Part shown: positions 51,481 through 62,369 of the stretch, piece by piece | How the letters are laid out: every line of letters begins with the position of its first letter | How positions within the stretch are numbered: the stretch's first letter is position 1 | Assembly: GCA_022605955.1 (NCBI GenBank) | Contig: JAKCOZ010000229.1 | Coordinates: 186,001 to 250,000, forward strand | Source of the DNA: Rallus limicola | Lineage: Eukaryota; Chordata; Aves; Gruiformes; Rallidae | Length of the DNA: 64,000 nucleotides | Direction of reading: 5' to 3' | Notes under the pieces: model-generated | Told to the model about the DNA's origin: nothing | The model's input: the letters and a program-made list of their open reading frames with translations, nothing else | Databases searched by the model: none | Made by a program: the position numbers and the translations under genes

Positions 51481-51876
51481 GTGTCACTTTGGCTCTCAGC
51501 CTTTTCCTTTGCCTGGAAAGAGGGAACATGCCTGGAACCTCCTACGGTGCTTTTCTCGGCCCTAGCAGACTGCAGTTCAAAACATGCTAAACGTCCAGCA
51601 ATAACTCCCAAAGTAAAGAAGCTAGGACTGAAAGGCATAGCTTGTCTGAAACCTCCTAACAGGACACACAAGCAGACCCTGTCACTTTGGCTCTCAGCCT
51701 TTTCCTTTGCCTGGAAAGAAGGAACATACCTGCTACCTCCTACAGTGCTTTTCTCGGCCCTAGCAGACTGCAGTTCAAAACATGCTAAACGTCCAGCAAT
51801 AACTCCCAAAGTAAAGAAGCTAGGCATGAAAGGCATAGCTTGTCTGAAACCTCCTAACAGGACACACAAGCAGACC

Positions 51877-54800
51877 CTGTCACTTTGGCTCTCAGCCTTT
51901 TCCTTTGCCTGGAAAGAGGGAACATGCCTGGAACCTCCTACGGTGCTTTTCTCGGCCCTAGCAGACTGCAGTTCAAAACATGCTAAACGTCCAGCAATAA
52001 CTGCTAAAGTAAAGAAGCTAGGCATGAAAGGCATAGCTTGTCTGAAACCTCCTAACAGGACACACAAGCAGACCCTGTCACTTTGGCTCTCAGCCTTTTC
52101 CTTTGCCTGGAAAGAGGGAACATGCCTGGAACCTCCTACGGTGCTTTTCTCGGCCCTAGCAGACTGCAGTTCAAAACATGCTAAACGTCCAGCAATAACT
52201 CCCAAAGTAAAGAAGCTAGGACTGAAAGGCATAGCTTGTCTGAAACCTCCTAACAGGACACACAAGCAGACCCTGTCACTTTGGCTCTCAGCCTTTTCCT
52301 TTGCCTGGAAAGAAGGAACATACCTGCTACCTCCTACAGTGCTTTTCTCGGCCCTAGCAGACTGCAGTTCAAAACATGCTAAACGTCCAGCAATAACTCC
52401 CAAAGTAAAGAAGCTAGGCATGAAAGGCATAGCTTGTCTGAAACCTCCTAACAGGACACACAAGCAGACCCTGTCACTTTGGCTCTCAGCCTTTTCCTTT
52501 GCCTGGAAAGAGGGAACATGCCTGGAACCTCCTACGGTGCTTTTCTCGGCCCTAGCAGACTGCAGTTCAAAACATGCTAAACGTCCAGCAATAACTCCCA
52601 AAGTAAAGAAGCTAGGCATGAAAGGCATAGCTTGTCTGAAACCTCCTAACAGGACACACAAGCAGACCCTGTCACTTTGGCTCTCAGCCTTTTCCTTTGC
52701 CTGGAAAGAGGGAACATGCCTGGAACCTCCTACGGTGCTTTTCTCGGCCCTAGCAGACTGCAGTTCAAAACTTGCTAAACGTCCAGCAATAACTCCCAAA
52801 GTAAAGAAGCTAGGCATGAAAGGCATAGCTTGTCTGAAACCTCCTAACAGGACACACAAGCAGACCCTGTCACTTTGGCTCTCAGCCTTTTCCTTTGCCT
52901 GGAAAGAGGGAACATGCCTGGAACCTCCTACGGTGCTTTTCTCGGCCCTAGCAGACTGCAGTTCAAAACATGCTAAACGTCCAGCAATAACTGCTAAAGT
53001 AAAGAAGCTAGGCATGAAAGGCATAGCTTGTCTGAAACCTCCTAACAGGACACACAAGCAGACCCTGTCACTTTGGCTCTCAGCCTTTTCCTTTGCCTGG
53101 AAAGAGGGAACATGCCTGGAACCTCCTACGGTGCTTTTCTCGGCCCTAGCAGACTGCAGTTCAAAACATGCTAAACGTCCAGCAATAACTCCCAAAGTAA
53201 AGAAGCTAGGACTGAAAGGCATAGCTTGTCTGAAACCTCCTAACAGGACACACAAGCAGACCCTGTCACTTTGGCTCTCAGCCTTTTCCTTTGCCTGGAA
53301 AGAGGGAACATGCCTGGAACCTCCTACGGTGCTTTTCTCGGCCCTAGCAGACTGCAGTTCAAAACTTGCTAAACGTCCAGCAATAACTCCCAAAGTAAAG
53401 AAGCTAGGCCTGAAAGGCATAGCTTGTCTGAAACCTCCTAACAGGACACACAAGCAGACCCTGTCACTTTGGCTCTCAGCCTTTTCCTTTGCCTGGAAAG
53501 AGGGAACATGCCTGGAACCTCCTACGGTGCTTTTCTCGGCCCTAGCAGACTGCAGTTCAAAACATGCTAAACGTCCAGCAATAACTCCCAAAGTAAAGAA
53601 GCTAGGACTGAAAGGCATAGCTTGTCTGAAACCTCCTAACAGGACACACAAGCAGACCCTGTCACTTTGGCTCTCAGCCTTTTCCTTTGCCTGGAAAGAG
53701 GGAACATACCTGCTACCTCCTACAGTGCTTTTCTCGGCCCTAGCAGACTGCAGTTCAAAACATGCTAAACGTCCAGCAATAACTCCCAAAGTAAAGAAGC
53801 TAGGACTGAAAGGCATAGCTTGTCTGAAACCTCCTAACAGGACACACAAGCAGACCCTGTCACTTTGGCTCTCAGCCTTTTCCTTTGCCTGGAAAGAGGG
53901 AACATGCCTGGAACCTCCTACGGTGCTTTTCTCGGCCCTAGCAGACTGCAGTTCAAAACATGCTAAACGTCCAGCAATAACTCCCAAAGTAAAGAAGCTA
54001 GGCATGAAAGGCATAGCTTGTCTGAAACCTCCTAACAGGACACACAAGCAGACCCTGTCACTTTGGCTCTCAGCCTTTTCCTTTGCCTGGAAAGAAGGAA
54101 CATACCTGCTACCTCCTACAGTGCTTTTCTCGGCCCTAGCAGACTGCAGTTCAAAACATGCTAAACGTCCAGCAATAACTCCCAAAGTAAAGAAGCTAGG
54201 CATGAAAGGCATAGCTTGTCTGAAACCTTATAACAGGACACACAAGCAGACCCTGTCACTTTGGCTCTCAGCCTTTTCCTTTGCCTGGAAAGAGGGAACA
54301 TGCCTGGAACCTCATACGGTGCTTTTCTCGGCCCTAGCAGACTGTTGTTCAAAACATGCTAAACGTCCAGCAATAACTCCCAAAGTAAAGAAGCTAGGCA
54401 TGAAAGGCATAGCTTGTCTGAAACCTCCTAACAGGACACACAAGCAGACCCTGTCACTTTGGCTCTCAGCCTTTTCCTTTGCCTGGAAAGAGGGAACATG
54501 CCTGGAACCTCCTACGGTGCTTTTCTCGGCCCTAGCAGACTGCAGTTCAAAACATGCTAAACGTCCAGCAATAACTCCCAAAGTAAAGAAGCTAGGACTG
54601 AAAGGCATAGCTTGTCTGAAACCTCCTAACAGGACACACAAGCAGACCCTGTCACTTTGGCTCTCAGCCTTTTCCTTTGCCTGGAAAGAAGGAACATACC
54701 TGCTACCTCCTACAGTGCTTTTCTCGGCCCTAGCAGACTGCAGTTCAAAACATGCTAAACGTCCAGCAATAACTGCTAAAGTAAAGAAGCTAGGCATGAA

Positions 54801-57800
54801 AGGCATAGCTTGTCTGAAACCTCCTAACAGGACACACAAGCAGACCCTGTCACTTTGGCTCTCAGCCTTTTCCTTTGCCTGGAAAGAGGGAACATGCCTG
54901 GAACCTCCTACGGTGCTTTTCTCGGCCCTAGCAGACTGCAGTTCAAAACATGCTAAACGTCCAGCAATAACTCCCAAAGTAAAGAAGCTAGGACTGAAAG
55001 GCATAGCTTGTCTGAAACCTCCTAACAGGACACACAAGCAGACCCTGTCACTTTGGCTCTCAGCCTTTTCCTTTGCCTGGAAAGAAGGAACATACCTGCT
55101 ACCTCCTACAGTGCTTTTCTCGGCCCTAGCAGACTGCAGTTCAAAACATGCTAAACGTCCAGCAATAACTCCCAAAGTAAAGAAGCTAGGCATGAAAGGC
55201 ATAGCTTGTCTGAAACCTCCTAACAGGACACACAAGCAGACCCTGTCACTTTAGCTCTCAGCCTTTTCCTTTGCCTGGAAAGAGGGAACATGCCTGGAAC
55301 CTCCTACGGTGCTTTTCTCGGCCCTAGCAGACTGCAGTTCAAAACATGCTAAACGTCCAGCAATAACTCCCAAAGTAAAGAAGCTAGGACTGAAAGGCAT
55401 AGCTTGTCTGAAACCTCCTAACAGGACACACAAGCAGACCCTGTCACTTTGGCTCTCAGCCTTTTCCTTTGCCTGGAAAGAGGGAACATGCCTGGAACCT
55501 CCTACGGTGCTTTTCTCGGCCCTAGCAGACTGCAGTTCAAAACATGCTAAACGTCCAGCAATAACTCCCAAAGTAAAGAAGCTAGGACTGAAAGGCATAG
55601 CTTGTCTGAAACCTCCTAACAGGACACACAAGCAGACCCTGTCACTTTGGCTCTCAGCCTTTTCCTTTGCCTGGAAAGAGGGAACATGCCTGGAAGCTCC
55701 TACGGTGCTTTTCTCGGCCCTAGCAGACTGCAGTTCAAAACATGCTAAACGTCCAGCAATAACTCCCAAAGTAAAGAAGCTAGGACTGAAAGGCATAGCT
55801 TGTCTGAAACCTCCTAACAGGACACACAAGCAGACCCTGTCACTTTGGCTCTCAGCCTTTTCCTTTGCCTGGAAAGAAGGAACATACCTGCTACCTCCTA
55901 CAGTGCTTTTCTCGGCCCTAGCAGACTGCAGTTCAAAACATGCTAAACGTCCAGCAATAACTCCCAAAGTAAAGAAGCTAGGACTGAAAGGCATAGCTTG
56001 TCTGAAACCTCCTAACAGGACACACAAGCAGACCCTGTCACTTTGGCTCTCAGCCTTTTCCTTTGCCTGGAAAGAGGGAACATGCCTGGAACCTCCTACG
56101 GTGCTTTTCTCGGCCCTAGCAGACTGCAGTTCAAAACATGCTAAACGTCCAGCAATAACTCCCAAAGTAAAGAAGCTAGGACTGAAAGGCATAGCTTGTC
56201 TGAAACCTCCTAACAGGACACACAAGCAGACCCTGTCACTTTGGCTCTCAGCCTTTTCCTTTGCCTGGAAAGAGGGAACATGCCTGGAACCTCCTACGGT
56301 GCTTTTCTCGGCCCTAGCAGACTGCAGTTCAAAACATGCTAAACGTCCAGCAATAACTCCCAAAGTAAAGAAGCTAGGACTGAAAGGCATAGCTTGTCTG
56401 AAACCTCCTAACAGGACACACAAGCAGACCCTGTCACTTTGGCTCTCAGCCTTTTCCTTTGCCTGGAAAGAGGGAACATGCCTGGAACCTCCTACGGTGC
56501 TTTTCTCGGCCCTAGCAGACTGCAGTTCAAAACATGCTAAACGTCCAGCAATAACTCCCAAAGTAAAGAAGCTAGGCATGAAAGGCATAGCTTGTCTGAA
56601 ACCTCCTAACAGGACACACAAGCAGACCCTGTCACTTTGGCTCTCAGCCTTTTCCTTTGCCTGGAAAGAGGGAACATGCCTGGAACCTCCTACGGTGCTT
56701 TTCTCGGCCCTAGCAGACTGCAGTTCAAAACATGCTAAACGTCCAGCAATAACTCCCAAAGTAAAGAAGCTAGGACTGAAAGGCATAGCTTGTCTGAAAC
56801 CTCCTAACAGGACACACAAGCAGACCCTGTCACTTTGGGTCTCAGCCTTTTCCTTTGCCTGGAAAGAGGGAACATGCCTGGAACCTCCTACGCTGCTTTT
56901 CTCGGCCCTAGCAGACTGCAGTTCAAAACATGCTAAACGTCCAGCAATAACTCCCAAAGTAAAGAAGCTAGGACTGAAAGGCATAGCTTGTCTGAAACCT
57001 CCTAACAGGACACACAAGCAGACCCTGTCACTTTGGCTCTCAGCCTTTTCCTTTGCCTGGAAAGAAGGAACATACCTGCTACCTCCTACGGTGCTTTTCT
57101 CGGCCCTAGCAGACTGCAGTTCAAAACATGCTAAACGTCCAGCAATAACTCCCAAAGTAAAGAAGCTAGGCATGAAAGGCATAGCTTGTCTGAAACCTCC
57201 TAACAGGACACACAAGCAGACCCTGTCACTTTGGCTCTCAGCCTTTTCCTTTGCCTGGAAAGAGGGAACATGCCTGGAACCTCCTACGGTGCTTTTCTCG
57301 GCCCTAGCAGACTGCAGTTCAAAACATGCTAAACGTCCAGCAATAACTCCCAAAGTAAAGAAGCTAGGCATGAAAGGCATAGCTTGTCTGAAACCTCCTA
57401 ACAGGACACACAAGCAGACCCTGTCACTTTGGCTCTCAGGCTTTTCCTTTGCCTGGAAAGAGGGAACATGCCTGGAAGCTCCTACGGTGCTTTTCTCGGC
57501 CCTAGCAGACTGCAGTTCAAAACATGCTAAACGTCCAGCAATAACTCCCAAAATAAAGAAGCTAGGACTGAAAGGCATAGCTTGTCTGAAACCTCCTAAC
57601 AGGACACACAAGCAGACCCTGTCACTTTGGCTCTCAGCCTTTTCCTTTGCCTGGAAAGAAGGAACATACCTGCTACCTCCTACGGTGCTTTTCTCGGCCC
57701 TAGCAGACTGCAGTTCAAAACATGCTAAACGTCCAGCAATAACTCCCAAAGTAAAGAAGCTAGGACGGAAAGGCATAGCTTGTCTGAAACCTCCTAACAG

Positions 57801-58410
57801 GACACACAAGCAGACCCTGTCACTTTGGCTCTCAGCCTTTTCCTTTGCCTGGAAAGAAGGAACATACCTGCTACCTCCTACAGTGCTTTTCTCGGCCCTA
57901 GCAGACTGCAGTTCAAAACATGCTAAACGTCCAGCAATAACTCCCAAAGTAAAGAAGCTAGGCATGAAAGGCATAGCTTGTCTGAAACCTCCTAACAGGA
58001 CACACAAGCAGACCCTGTCACTTTGGCTCTCAGCCTTTTCCTTTGCCTGGAAAGAGGGAACATGCCTGGAACCTCCTACGGTGCTTTTCTCGGCCCTAGC
58101 AGACTGCAGTTCAAAACATGCTAAACGTCCAGCAATAACTCCCAAAGTAAAGAAGCTAGGCATGAAAGGCATAGCTTGTCTGAAACCTCCTAACAGGACA
58201 CACAAGCAGACCCTGTCACTTTGGCTCTCAGCCTTTTCCTTTGCCTGGAAAGAGGGAACATGCCTGGAACCTCCTACGGTGCTTTTCTCGGCCCTAGCAG
58301 ACTGCAGTTCAAAACATGCTAAACGTCCAGCAATAACTCCCAAAGTAAAGAAGCTAGGACTGAAAGGCATAGCTTGTCTGAAACCTCCTAACAGGACACA
58401 CAAGCAGACC
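51877..58410 (+). repeat. Transitional satellite domain right of superblock copy 2
   Basis: The first part (to about 54648) repeats modules seen elsewhere, including G127/T129 monomers (ataactgct near 51997 and 52987) and the third lost-CTGCAG segment. From about 55243 the composition changes to long runs of E-L monomers with more private substitutions: ttagctctc near 55251, tttgggtctc near 56835, acgctgc near 56890, caggctttt near 57438, aaaataaag near 57549 and ggacgg near 57764. No feature other than the satellite is visible. The rise in private changes hints at less efficient homogenisation toward the right. Confidence 0.8.
53461..54648 (+). repeat. Six-monomer segment with lost CTGCAG site, copy 3 of 3
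   Basis: Order E-L, Y-L, E-M, Y-M-y, E(A62, T93-T94)-M, E-L matches copy 1 at 18613-19800 better than the nearer copy 2, because its third monomer is M. The marker monomer is 54253-54450. Monomers to its right (Y with G127/T129, then E-L, Y-M) match the region beginning at 20791 rather than the continuation of copy 2, so this is a mosaic junction. It lies 3,168 bp (16 monomers) from copy 2. Confidence 0.86.
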
Positions 58411-58607
58411 CTGTCACTTTGGCTCTCAGCCTTTTCCTTTGCCTGGAAAGAAGGAACATACCTGCTACCTCCTACAGTGCTTTTCTCGGCCCTAGCAGAC
58501 TGCAGTTCAAAACATGCTAAACGTCCAGCAGTAACTCCTAAAGTAAAGAAGATGGCATGAAAGGCATAGCTTGTCTGAAACCTCCTAACAGGACACACAA
58601 GCAGACC
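58411..58607 (+). repeat. The single length-variant monomer (197 bp)
   Basis: This Y-type copy reads gaagatggcatg where others read gaagctaggcatg, a net loss of one base around 58551-58554. It also has two nearby substitutions not seen elsewhere, cagtaactcc (A to G) and ctcctaaag (C to T). It is the only monomer I found whose length is not 198 bp. The deletion shifts the phase of every monomer to its right by one base and interrupts the long open frames on both strands. It is single copy in the window, so it has not been spread by amplification. Confidence 0.93.
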
Positions 58608-58805
58608 CTGTCACTTTGGCTCTCAGCCTTTTCCTTTGCCTGGAATGAGGGAACATGCCTGGAAGCTCCTACGGTGCTTTTCTCGGCCCTAGCAGACTGC
58701 AGTTCAAAACATGCTAAACGTCCAGCAATAACTCCCAAAGTAAAGAAGCTAGGACTGAAAGGCATAGCTTGTCTGAAACCTCCTAACAGGACACACAAGC
58801 AGACC

Positions 58806-59399
58806 CTGTCACTTTGGCTCTCAGCCTTTTCCTTTGCCTGGAAAGAAGGAACATACCTGCTACCTCCTACAGTGCTTTTCTCGGCCCTAGCAGACTGCAG
58901 TTCTAAACATGCTAAACGTCCAGCAATAACTCCCAAAGTAAAGAAGCTAGGCATGAAAGGCATAGCTTGTCTGAAACCTCCTAACAGGACACACAAGCAG
59001 ACCCTGTCACTTTGGCTCTCAGCCTTTTCCTTTGCCTGGAAAGAGGGAACATGCCTGGAACCTCCTACGGTGCTTTTCTCGGCCCTAGCAGACTGCAGTT
59101 CAAAACATGCTAAACGTCCAGCAATAACTCCCAAAGTAAAGAAGCTAGGACTGAAAGGCATAGCTTGTCTGAAACCTCCTAACAGGACACACAAGCAGAC
59201 CCTGTCACTTTGGCTCTCAGCCTTTTCCTTTGCCTGGAAAGAGGGAACATACCTGCTACCTCCTACAGTGCTTTTCTCGGCCCTAGCAGACTGCAGTTCT
59301 AAACATGCTAAACGTCAAGCAATAACTCCCAAAGTAAAGAAGCTAGGCATGAAAGGCATAGCTTGTCTGAAACCTCCTAACAGGACACACAAGCAGACC
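58806..59399 (+). repeat. 3-monomer HOR (Y-ttct, E, Y-ttct-gtcaag), isolated copy
   Basis: Three monomers in the order Y with ttctaaac (58901), E-L, then Y with ttctaaac (59297) and gtcaagc (59314). The unit is 594 bp. The same triplet occurs twice in tandem at 61182-62369, 2,376 bp (12 monomers) further right. The middle monomer is L here but M in the other two copies. The third monomer is Y but has agaggg rather than agaagg at 41-44, another shared marker of the triplet. Confidence 0.87.
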
Positions 59400-61181
59400 C
59401 TGTCACTTTGGCTCTCAGCCTTTTCCTTTGCCTGGAAAGAGGGAACATGCCTGGAACCTCCTACGGTGCTTTTCTCGGCCCTAGCAGACTGCAGTTCAAA
59501 ACATGCTAAACGTCCAGCAATAACTCCCAAAGTAAAGAAGCTAGGCATGAAAGGCATAGCTTGTCTGAAACCTCCTAACAGGACACACAAGCAGACCCTG
59601 TCACTTTGGCTCTCAGCCTTTTCCTTTGCCTGGAAAGAGGGAACATGCCTGGAACCTCCTACGGTGCTTTTCTCGGCCCTAGCAGACTGCAGTTCAAAAC
59701 ATGCTAAACGTCCAGCAATAACTCCCAAAGTAAAGAAGCTAGGACTGAAAGGCATAGCTTGTCTGAAACCTCCTAACAGGACACACAAGCAGACCCTGTC
59801 ACTTTGGCTCTCAGCCTTTTCCTTTGCCTGGAAAGAGGGAACATGCCTGGAACCTCCTACGGTGCTTTTCTCGGCCCTAGCAGACTGCAGTTCAAAACAT
59901 GCTAAACGTCCAGCAATAACTCCCAAAGTAAAGAAGCTAGGACTGAAAGGCATAGCTTGTCTGAAACCTCCTAACAGGACACACAAGCAGACCCTGTCAC
60001 TTTGGCTCTCAGCCTTTTCCTTTGCCTGGAAAGAGGGAACATGCCTGGAAGCTCCTACTGTGCTTTTCTCGGCCCTAGCAGACTGCAGTTCAAAACATGC
60101 TAAACGTCCAGCAATAACTCCCAAAGTAAAGAAGCTAGGACTGAAAGGCATAGCTTGTCTGAAACCTCCTAACAGGACACACAAGCAGACCCTGTCACTT
60201 TGGCTCTCAGCCTTTTCCTTTGCCTGGAAAGAAGGAACATACCTGCTACCTCCTACAGTGCTTTTCTCGGCCCTAGCAGACTGCAGTTCAAAACATGCTA
60301 AACGTCCAGCAATAACTCCCAAAGTAAAGAAGCTAGGACTGAAAGGCATAGCTTGTCTGAAACCTCCTAACAGGACACACAAGCAGACCCTGTCACTTTG
60401 GCTCTCAGCCTTTTCCTTTGCCTGGAAAGAGGGAACATGCCTGGAACCTCCTACGGTGCTTTTCTCGGCCCTAGCAGACTGCAGTTCAAAACATGCTAAA
60501 CGTCCAGCAATAACTCCCAAAGTAAAGAAGCTAGGCATGAAAGGCATAGCTTGTCTGAAACCTCCTAACAGGACACACAAGCAGACCCTGTCACTTTGGC
60601 TCTCAGCCTTTTCCTTTGCCTGGAAAGAGGGAACATGCCTGGAACCTCCTACGGTGCTTTTCTCGGCCCTAGCAGACTGCAGTTCAAAACATGCTAAACG
60701 TCCAGCAATAACTCCCAAAGTAAAGAAGCTAGGACTGAAAGGCATAGCTTGTCTGAAACCTCCTAACAGGACACACAAGCAGACCCTGTCACTTTGGCTC
60801 TCAGCCTTTTCCTTTGCCTGGAAAGAGGGAACATGCCTGGAACCTCCTACGGTGCTTTTCTCGGCCCTAGCAGACTGCAGTTCAAAACATGCTAAACGTC
60901 CAGCAATAACTCCCAAAGTAAAGAAGCTAGGACTGAAAGGCATAGCTTGTCTGAAACCTCCTAACAGGACACACAAGCAGACCCTGTCACTTTGGCTCTC
61001 AGCCTTTTCCTTTGCCTGGAAAGAGGGAACATGCCTGGAACCTCCTACGGTGCTTTTCTCGGCCCTAGCAGACTGCAGTTCAAAACATGCTAAACGTCCA
61101 GCAATAACTCCCAAAGTAAAGAAGCTAGGACTGAAAGGCATAGCTTGTCTGAAACCTCCTAACAGGACACACAAGCAGACC

Positions 61182-62369
61182 CTGTCACTTTGGCTCTCAG
61201 CCTTTTCCTTTGCCTGGAAAGAAGGAACATACCTGCTACCTCCTACAGTGCTTTTCTCGGCCCTAGCAGACTGCAGTTCTAAACATGCTAAACGTCCAGC
61301 AATAACTCCCAAAGTAAAGAAGCTAGGCATGAAAGGCATAGCTTGTCTGAAACCTCCTAACAGGACACACAAGCAGACCCTGTCACTTTGGCTCTCAGCC
61401 TTTTCCTTTGCCTGGAAAGAGGGAACATGCCTGGAACCTCCTACGGTGCTTTTCTCGGCCCTAGCAGACTGCAGTTCAAAACATGCTAAACGTCCAGCAA
61501 TAACTCCCAAAGTAAAGAAGCTAGGCATGAAAGGCATAGCTTGTCTGAAACCTCCTAACAGGACACACAAGCAGACCCTGTCACTTTGGCTCTCAGCCTT
61601 TTCCTTTGCCTGGAAAGAGGGAACATACCTGCTACCTCCTACAGTGCTTTTCTCGGCCCTAGCAGACTGCAGTTCTAAACATGCTAAACGTCAAGCAATA
61701 ACTCCCAAAGTAAAGAAGCTAGGCATGAAAGGCATAGCTTGTCTGAAACCTCCTAACAGGACACACAAGCAGACCCTGTCACTTTGGCTCTCAGCCTTTT
61801 CCTTTGCCTGGAAAGAAGGAACATACCTGCTACCTCTTACAGTGCTTTTCTCGGCCCTAGCAGACTGCAGTTCTAAACATGCTAAACGTCCAGCAATAAC
61901 TCCCAAAGTAAAGAAGCTAGGCATGAAAGGCATAGCTTGTCTGAAACCTCCTAACAGGACACACAAGCAGACCCTGTCACTTTGGCTCTCAGCCTTTTCC
62001 TTTGCCTGGAAAGAGGGAACATGCCTGGAACCTCCTACGGTGCTTTTCTCGGCCCTAGCAGACTGCAGTTCAAAACATGCTAAACGTCCAGCAATAACTC
62101 CCAAAGTAAAGAAGCTAGGCATGAAAGGCATAGCTTGTCTGAAACCTCCTAACAGGACACACAAGCAGACCCTGTCACTTTGGCTCTCAGCCTTTTCCTT
62201 TGCCTGGAAAGAGGGAACATACCTGCTACCTCCTACAGTGCTTTTCTCGGCCCTAGCAGACTGCAGTTCTAAACATGCTAAACGTCAAGCAATAACTCCC
62301 AAAGTAAAGAAGCTAGGCATGAAAGGCATAGCTTGTCTGAAACCTCCTAACAGGACACACAAGCAGACC
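61182..62369 (+). repeat. Tandem pair of the 3-monomer HOR (594 bp each)
   Basis: Units 61182-61775 and 61776-62369 both read Y-M with ttctaaac, E-M, Y-M with ttctaaac plus gtcaagc. Markers are at 61277 and 61673, then 61871 and 62267, with gtcaagc at 61690 and 62284, exactly 594 bp apart. The second unit has a private acctcttac near 61832, so it changed after duplication. This is the shortest-period HOR that I could identify with confidence in the window. Confidence 0.9.

Larger units (their letters stand above)
33463..51876 (+). repeat. Superblock copy 2 (93 monomers)
   Basis: This is the counterpart of 1-20196, with the private markers in the same order. It is nine monomers shorter overall. 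It lacks the second 9-monomer and second 10-monomer units present in copy 1, but has extra single monomers, for example a second ggaaaatgcc copy at 37465 next to the aligned one at 37663. Changes found only in copy 2 include ggacgg at 38161, taaaagg in place of taacagg near 41363, and gatcaaaac near 48999. All length differences I could trace are whole monomers. It either formed by segmental duplication of copy 1 or both derive from a longer HOR period of about 31.7-35.4 kb. Confidence 0.85.
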
